A DNA stretch of 64,000 nucleotides from Armigeres subalbatus (lineage: Eukaryota; Arthropoda; Insecta; Diptera; Culicidae), in contig NC_085140.1 in the NCBI RefSeq assembly GCF_024139115.2, positions 32,165,806 to 32,229,805 of the forward strand, in the 5' to 3' direction. Of this stretch, positions 12,631 to 24,042 are shown one piece after another. Position numbers and translations under genes: made by a program. The notes below the pieces were generated by a model that was not told the DNA's origin, did no database searches, and saw only the letters and a list, made by a program, of their open reading frames with translations. The first letter of the stretch is position 1; each line of letters starts with the position of its first letter.

Positions 12631-13443
12631 ATGTGGGATGGTTTTATAAAGATATTTTTGGTTTTGAAAGTAAGGAATACATTTTATTCTATGGAGTTTT
12701 TATAAATATTAACGGGGCTTAATATTTAGTAAAGCTTTTCTAAATTACGCTTCTGATCATTGTTGAGCTAGATTTTTTCCACTATATAGATGAATAAAAG
12801 TAAAGCTCATCGATTACTTCAAAGTCTGGTGGTTGTACCAAGAGTCATGAAAATAAGTGTCTTTTTAGAAGAAGATCCATTTGATGCATAGGGCAGGAGA
12901 TTGATTTTCGTTTACTGGTTAACTTTTCTGAACTCTTAGGCAATTAAGATTTTATTAGAGTCATCCCTTCAGCACGATTTTTGTGTCTAAAAATTCAAAC
13001 TCTTCTCCAAAAGCTTCTAAAACTACCCTGGTTCTGATCGTCCAGGTTTTGTGTTCGCGTTTTATGTTGGTGGTATTCGGCTTGACCAAATAATTGAACG
13101 TTATTGAAAGTGATTGCCAAAAGCAAAATAGCAATAACGCGACAACACAATGAAAAGTGGACTAATTTTTAAATTGGTAATGAATTTCGAGTGAAAATAA
13201 TCGTTTCGAATGAGTATTTCTCCAAGCTCACGCAGTGTAATATCATAGAAAGTTGCATGTTTGCCACAACATTTGTAGTAAAATGAATTTGCTTGTCTGG
13301 ATGAATCACTCGTTCTCACCAACTATGCATCGCAGCGATATGATCTCTAGGACAAAATAAGTACATATTTTTAAGTTTTTTTTTATACCCATGTCACTTT
13401 TTGTTGAAATCAGAAGAGATTTTATTTTAAACTAAAAGCTAGA
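12631..13443. other. No gene recognised
   Basis: AT-rich sequence with one 73-residue minus-strand open frame (13101-13322) that matches nothing I know. No repeats seen. Confidence 0.35.
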
Positions 13444-13717
13444 TACAGCAACAGTTCGCTAACTGGGCGCGTTTTAACTGGACTGTTTTTTAACTGGGCG
13501 TTCGCTAACTGGGCCAAAACCCAGTTAAAAAGCAGTTATCCGTCAAAAAACAACAACAAAGACTCGGTGACGAGGGGACTCTGAATGGCATATTCTTTAA
13601 GCTGCATGTAAAACACGATCACAACAATGCATCGCGAATTCCCTCGTCAGCCCAGTTAAAAAGCGGCGTTCGTTAACTGGGCTGGTGTTTTAGTCCAGTT
13701 AGCGAACGGATGCTGTA
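13444..13717. mobile_element. TA-flanked MITE, pogo/Tigger-type ends
   Basis: Bounded by TA dinucleotides at 13444-13445 and 13716-13717. The ends are near-perfect inverted repeats: CAGCAACAGTTCGCTAACTG on the left and CAGCATCCGTTCGCTAACTG read inward on the right. The body repeats AACTGGGC in both orientations. It is 270 bp with no ORF. The ends resemble the element at 45724-45946 and the CAGT..TAAC style of pogo-like Tc1/mariner elements, which duplicate TA. Confidence 0.8.
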
Positions 13718-13957
13718 TTTACTTCCATTTTTGCCTTTATTGTGCACTCAGCATGACTCATTTTTGCGCTCATCTGTTTACCGTATATCAATTGAAATCT
13801 GATTTCTATTTGAATGAGGTATTAAGGATTTCTATGAGCATGTTGGATAGTTTTTAGTGATAAATTGAAGTTACACAATCAAAAATACGACAGAAAAAAA
13901 AGTGTTAAAAGTGAATATAGGAATTTGTGAAGGAATTTCCGAACGAATCCCCTAATG

Positions 13958-14841
13958 CAGCAATTCTCAAACTGGGATACATGTATCCCTGGGGGTACCT
14001 CGGGAAAAATGCGTAATGGCGGATGTATTACAATTCCAATAAATACTTATTGATAAAGTTTTGATAAGCTACAATATTTGAAAATCTTTAATGTAATCTA
14101 TTTGATCGAGAAAAGAAAATGTATAACTATCCGAGAAAAAATCTAGAATCTGAACGTTAAGAAGCCCCCATTTAAATGGCTTAAAATGTTGGAAAGCCTC
14201 CTTCCAAGAGGCTCTAAAGCATCCTTCAAGACACTCGAAAGCATCCTTTCAGCAGGCCCAAAAGCCTTTTATCAAAAAACTTGGAAACCTTCTTTCAAGA
14301 GGCTCGAAAGCCTCCTTACAAGAGCCTTAGAGACCTCTTTTCAAGAGTATCAGAAGCCTTTTTTCAAAAAGCTCGGGAACTCCTTTCAAGACGCTCGTGA
14401 GTCTCATTTAAGAGACTCGTACGCCTTTTCTTAAAAGACTTGGAAGCCTTCATTCAAGATTCTTAGAAGCCTTCTTTAAGAGGATCGTCTAGACTCATGT
14501 GCTGTGGAGTGTAGGTTCGATTCCCGCCCCGGTAATGAGGAAACTATTCATGATCGAAAAATTCTCCACTGGTCCACTGGGTGTTATGTGTCATGTCCGT
14601 TGTCTCATACTAGGTGTTAATTGTTCAGTCTGTACGACCTCCGGTCGAAGACGGTGTCCCTGTCTTTTAAAAGCCTCCTTTCAAAAGACTACGAAGCGGC
14701 CTTTGAAGAATATAAAGAGCCTTCTTTCAAAAGGCTGGAGGTGAAGGTACTCTGGACCGTATTACATATATCTTATTAGCTACGCTTATTTTCATTACGA
14801 CGATCAAAATCGGGGGTACCTCAATGAATTAAGAACCGCTG
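13958..14841. mobile_element. hAT-like element, 884 bp, with nested SINE
   Basis: The left end reads CAGCAATTCTCAAACTGGG and the right end read inward CAGCGGTTCTTAATTCATTG. Both reach a GGGGGTACC or GGTACCCCC block. CAGNGGTTCT-type ends are typical of hAT elements. Flanks are CCCTAATG (13950-13957) and CCCTAAGG (14842-14849), an 8-bp duplication with one mismatch. The interior is a degenerate CTTTCAAGAGGCTCGAAAGCC repeat split by a SINE. No transposase is present. Confidence 0.7.
14488..14670 (+). mobile_element. tRNA-derived SINE, family B, 5' truncated
   Basis: The B-box-like GGTTCGATTCCCGCCCCGGT and the following body (CTCCACTGGTCCACTGGGTG) match the reverse complement of 17336-17550. It ends at GGTGTCCCTGTCTTTTAA. 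The A-box part is lost. It lies within the repeat core of the hAT-like element at 13958-14841. Confidence 0.75.
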
Positions 14842-14849
14842 CCCTAAGG

Positions 14850-15600
14850 AATTTTTGTAGGAATATCCGAGAGAATTACCAAAATGTTTTCCGTAGGTAT
14901 TTCTTAAGGTGTTTCCAGAGAATTTTTTAAAGGAATTCGTAAATGTTTTTCTGAATGAATGATTCAAAGAATTCCCGAAAGAAATCCAGGAGAAAGTTTT
15001 TAATCCCGAAGGAACTCCTGAGGTAGATTCTGAAGTAATTTTTAAAATTCATTCTTTCAATTTTCGAAGGAATATCCGGAGGAATTTAAACAGTATTTTT
15101 AGATTTATTTCCGAAGTTGTTTCTGGAGGATTTTTCATAGAAATTCCTTGAGGACTTTCTGAAGGAAATCTTGAAGTAATGCTCAAAAAAATGCTTATAA
15201 AAAATGAGCATGTCGGAAATTTCTTCAGGAGTTCCTTTTAAAAATCCTTCAGGAGTACAGAAATTCCCCATGAGTTTCTTTGAATTTTATTCTAGAATGT
15301 TCGGAGGAATTCCTCGGCTAATTTCTGAAATTATTACTCAAGGATATGCCGAAGAAATTCTTGCAGCAATTTCCGGTGGTCTTAGGATTCTTTTGAAAGA
15401 AATTTAAGAAAGGAAGATGTGGAAGTAGCGACCTAATGTGTTATGGAAATTCCGAAGGAATTCCCGGAAGATTTTTTGAAGGAATTACTGGTTTCGTCTC
15501 AGATGAATGCTTTGAAAAATCCTTACGGGAAATTTTGAAATTAACTTTAAAGGATTTTTTGGAGGAATTTTAGAATAAATTATTACGCCTTGCAAGAAAA
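14850..15600. repeat. Degenerate GGAATTTCTGAAGGAATTCC repeats
   Basis: Diverged tandem motifs of the same general type as 2108-3190 and 18030-20480 but much more decayed. Short ORFs here are repeat artefacts. Confidence 0.6.
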
Positions 15601-15949
15601 ATTTGGAATGCAGGAAAATTCAAATCGCCCCCAATGAATATTTTCCCGATATTTGATCATAGGTAGCTATTGCTTAATTCGCAATTTTAATTTTATATTT
15701 ATATTGATCATTTCTTTATTCAAATCCTTTTCGATCAGTGGAAATGTTTCAAAGAATGTTGATAGTTCTGGATAACGCAATAGGTGGGAAATAGAATACA
15801 AATGATTTAATTAAATCACAAAACTTCAATCAATCAGTTTAGGAATTTCCCAGAAAGTCCTAAGGTTTTAGTTTTTCTAATACGCCTCCCTAAAACAATA
15901 AGGGGAATAACGATTCTGAAATAAAAATGTTTTACTGACCGGGATAGAG
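15601..15949. other. No gene recognised
   Basis: AT-rich sequence, nothing identified. Confidence 0.35.
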
Positions 15950-16115
15950 GATGCTGTACAAGGTCTATGTATTAACATGTACCTAGGTCCTACCGAAGTG
16001 AACATTTTTCGCTCAAACCACGCTAGCCTAAGGCCTGTTTTCGGGAAGACCTGGCACGACGACCCTTCGTCTAGACAGAAAGGTTTACGCAAACCGAATA
16101 AACTGCCTGTAAAAA
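15950..16115 (+). mobile_element. Fragment of RTE-type 5' region
   Basis: Aligns by eye with 20845-21010, just ahead of and into the RTE ORF. Shared blocks are GGCACGACGACCC, GACAGAAAGGTTTACGCAAA and CCGAATAAACTGCCTG, against GACACGACGGCCC, GACAGGAGGTTTGCGCAGG and CCAATAAGCCGCCTAG. It is diverged and is followed by unrelated sequence, so it is an isolated 5' relic. How a 5' piece came to stand alone is unclear; deletion of the rest is the simplest reading. Confidence 0.6.
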
Positions 16116-16429
16116 CAATCAAAAGTTTACTGACATGAATCTACCTACAAGAAATCATTCTTCTAAAATTAATTAAAAAATCATTCCATGTTCCATGTCT
16201 ATGCAGGCACACGCCATCCCAGTCATGACAGTTGATTTGTTTGTATGTTTAAACTTCAATCAACGCACACTATGCATGATTTGTTCTATGCGGGGATTTA
16301 CCTCTGCGCGTTATTTCCGCGTAGCCTTCCAAATTTTTCTTTTTCTCCGTAATACTAGTGAATTTGTCGAAAAAACAACTACCTGGGGATATTTTCGGAA
16401 AATTACTACCCAAATTAGAATTATTTTCC

Positions 16430-16960
16430 GAAGTGTTGTTGTCCAAATGTTGTTTGGCCTAACGTACCATTTGACCGAACAAACCATTTAGCCAAAACGG
16501 CCAAACGACATTCGAACAAATGGTTTTTCGACCAAATAAATCATTAGACGGCCAGATGCGAAAATGTTATTTAACGAAATGGATATACGACAGAAAATAT
16601 CGTTTAGTCATTTGGCCGAAAAAGTCGTTTAGCCAAATGGGTCATTTGACCGAAAATACCGTTTGCCGAAAAGGTCCTTTGGCCGAAAAGGTCATTTGGC
16701 CATTTAGGCTATTTAGTCGTATGATCCATTTGGCCAAATGGCTCTTTCTGTCAAATGACCATTACGACCAAACGGCATTTCCGGCCTGTTGACTCATTCG
16801 GCCAAACGACAATTTCGGCCAGCAACCTGTTAGAGACAACGTTTTTTTTTTCGGCCGATTGTCGCTTTAGCCAAATAATATTTTTGGTCAAACCGTTCAC
16901 CATGTATGACCGTTTCGCACGAAATGTCTTTCCGTTGAATGATTTTCTGCCAAACGACTA
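16430..16960. repeat. Degenerate TTTGGCCGAAA / TCGTTTGGCC repeat tract
   Basis: Irregular repeats of GGCCAAACGAC, TTTGGCCGAAAAGGTC and ATTTGACCGAAA at about 20-30 base spacing. The same motif family fills 43740-45720. Open frames here are repeat artefacts. Confidence 0.75.
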
Positions 16961-17335
16961 TTTCCAATTTTTATTTGTAATTTTCTGAAGAATTTTCAAA
17001 GAATTTCCTATGAGCAAAACAAAGAATGTTCCGTAGAAATCGAAAGAAATTCGTTCAAAATTCCGAAAAACAAAACCGCTTTTCGTAAAAAAATAAAAAT
17101 TGAATGTTTAAATTCTGAAAAGGTTTAGTGGAAATTATATACACGCGGAAGACTCATGTACGATTGAAACAACTGTTTCTTTGTTGCTTCGAACAACGAG
17201 GACATTGTTGTTTCAATCTTCAAATTTGTTGTTTCAACACTGATTCACTGATTTATTCAAACGAACTTCATTGTTTTTTTTCAATCCTGCTAACTTGATT
17301 CGGTTGTAGTCACTTTTTCCTCTTTTGTTGATAAA
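16961..17335. other. No gene; repeated TTGTTTCAA motif
   Basis: Contains several TTGTTTCAA and TTGAAACAA motifs between 17160 and 17290. No promoter or coding signal recognised. Confidence 0.35.
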
Positions 17336-17550
17336 AAAGACAGGAACACCGTCTTTGACCAGAGGTCGTACAGATGGAACACTTAACACCTAGCATTAGA
17401 TAACGGACACATAACACCCAGTGGACCAGTGGAGAATTTTTTGATCACGAAAAGTTTCCTTTTTACCGGGGCGGGAATCGAACCCACACTCCATAGCACA
17501 TGCGTTTGGACGATTGACGTCGCTATCCGCACGGCCACGAAGCTCGATTA
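17336..17550 (-). mobile_element. tRNA-derived SINE, family B, near full length
   Basis: On the minus strand the head has an A-box-like GTGGCCGTGCGGATAGCGAC and a B box GGGTTCGATTCCCG. The body matches 14488-14670 in opposite orientation (CTCCACTGGTCCACTGGGTG). The 3' end is GTGTTCCTGTCTTTTTTATC. The tRNA-like head is complete, so this is the better reference copy. Confidence 0.8.
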
Positions 17551-17964
17551 AGGTCTGAGGGAAGGGTTTTCCGTTAAAAAAGCACGTGGTAGCACTCTCT
17601 GAGAGAGAAAATTGCCCAATTCAGCGCGCCAGAATGACGCTGTCAGTGTCGCCAAAATTATTTCATCATTATGCAGTTTACAATTGCTTGAGAATTTGCC
17701 GTAAAAGAAGAACAAAAGGAATTGGCAACAATGAGAAAGAAATATATCACTCATGCAGTGGTTCGACGAGAGAACAGCAGCAACGCCGACCAATCACGCA
17801 ATGAGGAAATCAAAATAAACAAACTCCAGCTGGTTTTGGAAAATGAAAACATGAGCCGTTTCTAGAACAACATTAGAAAACATCGTGAGAGGATTTCTGT
17901 ACAAGGTTTCCACACAAGCTTTGAAAAGTATTTGGGTGATAACAGTGGTGCTGGTGTAAGTAAG
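17551..17964. other. No gene recognised
   Basis: Unique sequence with short open frames on both strands and no family match. It separates the SINE from the minisatellite. Confidence 0.35.
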
Positions 17965-18012
17965 ACAAATAAGACAAATAAGACAAATGAGTCAAATAAA
18001 ACAAGTAAGACT
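17965..18012. repeat. AAGACAAAT microsatellite
   Basis: About five AAGACAAAT-type units. The complementary motif (GTCTTATTT) occurs at 20680-20715 and 29440-29510 around the RTE element, so the motif brackets both the minisatellite and the RTE insertion. Confidence 0.75.
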
Positions 18013-18029
18013 TAGAAGAAAAATAAAGT

Positions 18030-20480
18030 AAGTTCCTCCAGAAATTCCTTCGGAAGTTCCTCCAGGAATTCCTTCGGAAGTCTCTCTAGGAATTCCTTCG
18101 GAAGTTCCTCCAGGTATTCCTTCGGAAGTTCCTCCAGGAATTTCTTCGAAAGTTCCTCCAGGAATTCCTTCGGAAGTTCCTCCAGGAATTCCTTCGGAAG
18201 TTCCTCCAGGAATTCCTTCGGAAGTTCCTTCGAAGGTTCCTCAAGGAATTCCTTCGGAAGTTCCTTTGGAAGTTCCTCCAGGAATTCCTTCGGAAGTTCC
18301 TCCAGTAATTCCTTCGGAAGTTCCTCTAGAAATTCCTTCAGAAGTTCCTCCAGAAATTCCTTCAGAAGTTCCTCCAGAAATTCTTTCTGAAGTTCTTCCA
18401 GGAATTCCTTCGGAAGTTCCTCCAGGGATTCCTTCGGAAGTTCCTCCAGGAATTCCTTCGGAAGTTCCTCTAGAAATTCCTTCAGAAGTTCCTCCAGAAA
18501 TTCCTTCAGAAGTTCCTCCAGAAATTCCTTCAGAAGTTCCTCCAGGAATTCCTTCGGAAGTTCCTCCAGGAATTCCTTCGGAAGTTCCTCCAGGAATTCC
18601 TTCGGAAGTTCCTCCAGGAATTCCTTCGGAAGTTCCTCCAGGAATTCCTTCGGAAGTTCCTCCAGGAATTCCTTCGGAAGTTCCTCCAGGAATTCCTTCG
18701 GAAGTTCCTCCAGGAATTCCTTCGGAAGTTCCTCCAGGAATTCCTTCGGAAGTTCCTCCAGGAATTCCTTCGGAAGTTCCTCCAGGAATTCCTTCGGAAG
18801 TTCCTCCAGGAATTCCTTGGGAAGTTCCTCCAGGAATTCCTTCGGAAGTTCCTCCAGGAATTCCTTCGGAAGTTCCTCCAGGAATTCCTTTGGAAGTTCC
18901 TCCAGGAATTCCTTTGGAAGTTCCTCCAGGAATTCCTTTGGAAGTTCCTCCAGAAATTCCTTCAGAAGTTCCTCCAGGAATTCCTTCAGAGTTCCTCCAG
19001 GGATTCCTCCGGAAGTTCCTCCAGGATTTTTTTCGGCAGTTCCTCCAGGAATTCCTTCGGAAGTTCCTCCAGGAATTCCTTCGTAAGTTCCTCCAGGAAT
19101 TCCTTCGGAAGTTCCTCCAGGAATTCTTTCTGAAGTTCTTCCAGGAATTCCTTCGTAAGTTCCTCCAGGGATTCCTTCGGAAGTTCCTCCAGGGATTCCT
19201 TCGGAAGTTCCTCCAGGGATTCCTTCGGAAGTTCCTCCAGGGATTCCTTCGGAAGTTCCTCCAGGGATTCCTTCGGAAGTTCCTCCAGGGATTCCTTCGG
19301 AAGTTCCTCCAGGAATTCCTTCGGAAGTTCCTCCAGGAATTCCTTCGGAATTTCCTCCAGGAATTCCTTCGGAATTTCCTCCAGGAATTCCTTCGGAATT
19401 TCCTCCAGGAATTCCTTCGGAAGTTCCTCCAGGAATTCCTTCGGAAGTTCCTCCAGGAATTCCTTCGGAAGTTCCTCCAGGAATTCCTTCGGAAGTTCCT
19501 CCAGGAATTCCTTCGGAAGTTCCTCCAGGAATTCCTTCGGAAGTTCCTCCAGGAATTCCTTCGGAAGTTTCTCCAGGAATTCCTTCGGAAGTTCCTCCAG
19601 GAATTCCTTCGGAAGTTTCTCCAGGAATTCCTTCGGAAGTTCCTCCAGGAATTCCTTCGGAAGTTCCTCCAGGAATTCCTTCGGAAGTTCCTCCAGGAAT
19701 TCCTTCGGAAGTTCCTCCAGGAATTCCTTCGGAAGTTCCTCCAGGAATTCCTTCGGAAGTTCCTCCAGGAATTCCTTCGGAAGTTCCTCCAGGAATTCCT
19801 TCGGAAGTTCCTCCAGGAATTCCTTCGGAAGTTCCTCCAGGAATTCCTTCGGAAGTTCCTCCAGGAATTCCTTCGGAAGTTCCTCCAGGAATTCCTTCGG
19901 AAGTTCCTCCAGGAATTCCTTCGGAAGTTCCTCCAGGAATTCCTTCGGAAGTTCCTCCAGGAATTCCTTCGGAAGTTCCTCCAGGAATTCCTTCGGAAGT
20001 TCCTCCAGGAATTCCTTCGGAAGTTCCTCCAGGAATTCCTTCGGAAGTTCCTCCAGGAATTCCTTCGGAAGTTCCTCCAGGAATTCCTTGGGAAGTTCCT
20101 CCAGGAATTCCTTCGGAAGTTCCTCCAGGAATTCCTTCGGAAGTTCCTCCAGGAATTCCTTCGGAAGTTCCTCCAGGAATTCCTTCGGCAGTTCCTCCAG
20201 GAATTCCTTCGGAAGTTCCTCCAGGAATTCCTTCGGAAGTTCCTCCAGGAATTCCTTCGGAAGTTCCTCCAGGAATTCCTTCGGAAGTTCCTCCAGGAAT
20301 TCCTTCGGAAGTTCCTCCAGGAATTCCTTCGGAAGTTCCTTCGGAAGTTCCTTCGGAAGTTCCTTCAGAAAATCCGTCGAAGGTTCCTCAAGGAACTTCC
20401 GGAGGAACTTCTGCAGGAATTCCTGGAGGAACTTCTGGAGGAACTTCTGGTGGAATACCTGGAGGAACTTCCGTAAGAAT
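18030..20480. repeat. 24-bp minisatellite, about 100 units
   Basis: The unit is GGAAGTTCCTCCA followed by GGAATTCCTTC. Both halves are short imperfect palindromes, and nearly every unit carries an EcoRI site (GAATTC). The centre (about 18540-18800 and 19390-20340) is almost perfectly uniform, while the edges (GAAATTCC, GGGATTCC) are diverged. Because 24 is a multiple of 3, one frame stays open for 736 codons (18266-20476), with a shift in repeat phase near 18990. It encodes only PPGIPSEV, LQEFLRKF or SSRNSFGS octapeptides. I do not regard it as a gene. Confidence 0.95.
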
Positions 20481-20528
20481 TTGTCTTGTTTTTCTTATTT
20501 TTCCTGATTAATTATTTTAGAGCGTCTT

Positions 20529-20660
20529 AGGGGAATTGCTACAAGGTTAAAAGACTATTATTCTTCCATTTACTTCCACCATTAACTTTTTTATATGTAT
20601 CAACAAGCAGATACGTATTTCGTTTCCTACTTGGAAACTTCTTCAGTGTTTGTTATCGAC
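20529..20660 (-). mobile_element. Penelope-like terminal fragment with hammerhead motif
   Basis: On the minus strand a hammerhead-like core is followed by GGTGGAAGTAAATGGAAGAA. This is the same order as in the copies at 31317-31600 and 48058-48329, whose downstream segment is GGTGGAATTAAATGGACAG. It is diverged from those and forms a second subfamily. It abuts the minisatellite on its left. Confidence 0.6.
20609..20650 (-). ncRNA. Hammerhead-ribozyme-like motif
   Basis: Minus-strand order is CTGAAGA (20640-20646), stem II AGTTTCC / GGAAAC with a short loop, GAAA, then a palindromic ATACGTAT that could form helix III, and C as the cleavage-site base. This matches the CUGANGA..GAAA hammerhead core known from Penelope-like elements. 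Stem I pairing looks weak. Activity is not shown. Confidence 0.5.
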
Positions 20661-20971
20661 TTTTAACCTTATTTTTCCTATTTGTCTTATTTGCTTTATT
20701 TGTCTTATTTTTATTGTTTTAGGGGCAGCAGGGACTATGTCCAAGGGCTTGACGATCCCTCCCCAGGCCATCTGCGAGTTGTGGGGCTTGCCTAGGATGT
20801 GGTGGGGTTTGACAGTGGGCCCTGTTAAACCTCTATAAAAAGCTGCATGTATCCGCAAGTAGGCTCCACCAAAGCGACCGTGTGCCGCTCAAAGCGCACA
20901 AGCCCAAGTCCTGGTGTTAGGTGGGACGCTAAACAGCCCTGACACGACGGCCCTCCGACGAGACAGGAGGT

Positions 20972-22685
20972 TTGCGCAGGCCCAATAAGCCGCCTAGAAA
21001 ACCAATCATTACGAACAATATAAGAGATAATGCGACTCGATATAATCGGCAAAGACCCAGGCGACGAATACAGGATCACGATTGGAAGCTTGGAACATGG
21101 AATTGCAAGTCGCTAGGTTTCGCAGGTTGCGACAGGATGATCTACGATGAATTACATCCCCGCAACTTCGACGTCGTGGCGCTGCAGGAGATTTGCTGGA
21201 CAGGACAGAAAGTGTGGAAAAGCGGGCATCGAGCGGCTACCTTCTACCAAAGCTGTGGCACCACCAACGAGCTGGGAACCGGCTTCATAGTGCTGGGTAA
21301 GATGCGCCAACACGTGATTAGGTGGCAGCCAATCAACGCAAGGATGTGCAAGCTGAGGATTAAAGGCCGTTTCTTCAGCTATAGCATCATCAACGTGCAC
21401 TGCCCACACGAAGGGAGACCCGACGACGAGAAAGAAGCGTTCTACGCACAGCTGGAGCAGACATACGATGGATGCCCACTGCGGGACGTTAAAATCGACA
21501 TCGGTGACATGAACGCACAGGTAGGAAGGGAGGAAATGTATAGACCGGTCATCGGACCGGATAGTCTGCACACCGTATCGAATGACAACGACCAACGATG
21601 CATAAACTTCGCAGCCTCCCGCGGAATGGTAGTCCGAAGCACCTTCTTTCCCCGACACCTCTTCTCCGACATCACGAACGTCCGCACTTACCGCAGTGCG
21701 AATATTGAATCCGACCACTACCTCGTTGCAGTATGCCTGCGCTCAAAACTCTCGACGGTGTACAACACGCGTCGAAGTCGGACGCCACGGCTTAACATTG
21801 GGCGGCTACAAGACGGTAGACTAGCCCAAGAATACGCGCAGCAGCTGGAAGTGGCACTTCCAACGGAAGAGCAGCTAGGCGCAGCGTCTCTTGAAGATGG
21901 CTGGAGAGATATTCGATCCGCCATTGGTAGCACCGCAACCGCTGCACTTGGCGAATGTGAGCGGTTAGTGGAAGAGAAGAATGCAGCATGGGCGAGATTG
22001 CTGCAACACCGCACGAGGGCGAACGAGGCACGATATAAACAGGCGCGGAACAGACAAAACTCGATTTTCCGGAGGAAAAAGCGCCAGCAGGAAGATCGAG
22101 ACCGTGAAGAAACGGAGCAACTGTACCGCGCTAATAACACACGAAAGTTCTATGAGAAGTTAAACCGTTCACGTAAGGGCCACGTGCCACAGCCCGATAT
22201 GTGTAAGGACATAAACGGGAACCTTCTTACGAACGAGCGTGAGGTGATCCAAAGGTGGCGGCAGCACTACGAAGAACACCTGAATGGCGATGTGGCAGGC
22301 GAAGATGGCGATATGGTGATGGACCTGGGAGAACGCGCGCAGGACATAATTCTACCGGCTCCGGATCTCCAGGAAATCCAGGAGGAGATTGGCCGGCTCA
22401 AGAACAGCAAAGCCCCTGGGGTTGACCAACTACCAGGAGAGCTATTTAAACACGGTGGTGAGGCACTGGCTAGAGCGCTGCACTGGGTCATTACCAAGAT
22501 TTGGGAGGAGGAAGTTTTGCCGCAGGAGTGGATGGAAGGTGTCGTGTGTCCCATCTACAAAAAGGGCGATAAGCTGGATTGTAGCAACTACCGCGCAATC
22601 ACATTGCTGAACGCCGCCTACAAGGTACTCTCCCAAATTTTATGCCGTCGACTAGCACCAACTGCAAGGGAGTTCGTGGGGCAGT
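20972..22685 (+). pseudogene. RTE ORF, 5' half: AP-endonuclease and start of RT
   Basis: The frame is open from 20972 to the insertion point. The endonuclease shows the expected blocks in order: TWNCKSLG (about residue 42), LQEICW (about 70), IGDMNAQVG and SDHYLV. A linker with charged residues follows, then the start of the RT (LKNSKAPGVDQLPGELFKHG, NYRAITLLNAAYKVLS). The frame then runs 26 bases into the inserted element and stops at 22711. The endonuclease nicks target DNA to prime reverse transcription. The start codon is not certain; the frame may begin earlier. Confidence 0.85.
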
Positions 22686-23029
22686 TGGTTTGGTTTGGTT
22701 CTTTATTATAGACCTTTTAACCGTATTGATTATTCGGGTCCGTTAAAAAAGAAAGGAGGAATACAGAGTAAATAATTCATTTTATCATTGTCACTGCTTT
22801 CTTTGCTTGCTGCATTGGCTGTTTCTCGATTGGCTTCGTCATGGTGATCCAGAATTGCGTCCTAACTATAATGATAATGAGTGTGGTCCGTTGGTATGCT
22901 GGTGTAAACTTCTAGCGTTTGGGTAATGGTGATAATCTGGTCTTCATTCACGGTTGTTTATTTTGGTTCGTTGATGTGGATACAGCGGTTAGTATAGAGT
23001 TCTCTATAAAGCTGGTGTGGCAGGTTTGC

Positions 23030-23992
23030 TTAGAGCAATTTCAGCAATTTTGCATCTTTTAAGAAGTTGATGGTTTTTTCTAACGTTCTGGCGTCGTCTC
23101 CTAGTAAAACGTGGAGTGAGGATCCAAGTTGGTGTTTTTGTCTTTCTTGTTCGTAGAGTCGGCAATCTATCAGAATGTGTTCAACTGTGATCCTGATGCC
23201 GCAAGAAGCACACATGGGTGGATCTTCTTTCTTTGCTAAGTGACCGTGCGTGAGTTTAGTGTGCCCAATTCTTAGCCTTGTGATTACTCTGCCGATGAAT
23301 CTGTCGCTATTGTAGGAAGAAGGCCATTCAAAAGGTATGTTTTTGATCTGCCTTAGTTTACTGGTGTTGTTGTGCCATGTATTGCACCATGCAGTTGTTA
23401 TGCGTGCACTTGTTAGTCGTTTGAAATCTTCGAGGGGGGTGTTTATATCGATGGGAGTGTTTCGAGATGCTCCGTGTTTGGCTAGCAGATCCGCTTTCTC
23501 GTTTCCAGTTATATTTACATGAGCTGGGACCCAGCATAGCGTTGTGCTTCCATGCTTCTCTTGTAACATATTTGTGATTTTAGCTATCCATGGATGATGC
23601 GTGTTCTTATTTGCTACGGCCTCTATAACACTTCTTGAATCGCTGAATATGACGTTCAGTCCTATATTGCAGCAATCTAAAGCTGTTATAATGGCAAATG
23701 CTTCCGCGCTGAAAATTGATAGGTGTGAGGGTAGACATATGGATGTGTTTATGTTGTTGGAGTGAATTCCGCATCCGACGCCTTGTGTTGTTTTTGATCC
23801 ATCTGTATATATGTGGTTGTGGTGTTGATATTCAGTGTTACAGAGTTCCTTAAATTGAATTTGTTTAGCTTTCGGCGGGAGTTTGTCTGGAATACCTGTG
23901 TTAACTAATTTTGGCTGTTCTTTCCAGGCTAGTAGGTTTGAAGGATTTTCACTCTCAATTTCAATGTATGGTATGTAGTATTTGGTCATCAT
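23030..23992 (-). pseudogene. I-clade ORF2, RNase H and C-terminal zinc motif
   Basis: An intact 320-residue frame. RNase H residues are visible in order: Asp in YTDGSK, Glu in FSAEAFAI, Asp in FSDSRS and Asp in GNEKADLLAKHG, with WVPAHVNITGN before the last. A C-terminal CASCGIRITVEHILIDC gives the C-x2-C-x7-H-x4-C motif common in I and Jockey group ORF2 proteins. RNase H removes RNA from the RNA-DNA hybrid. It is cut off from the RT by upstream frame changes. Confidence 0.88.
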
Positions 23993-24042
23993 ATTTCTTG
24001 TTTCTTCTACGATATGAAGCTCTGGAGTTAAAATTCCTCTGG

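Noticed and set aside
18266..20476. 736-residue open frame of octapeptide repeats
   Set aside because: It is only the translation of a 24-bp minisatellite. All three forward frames stay open for long stretches, and there is no unique start or end domain.
18030..20480. CRISPR-like array
   Set aside because: No unique spacers; units are contiguous 24-bp tandem repeats and the context is an insect genome.
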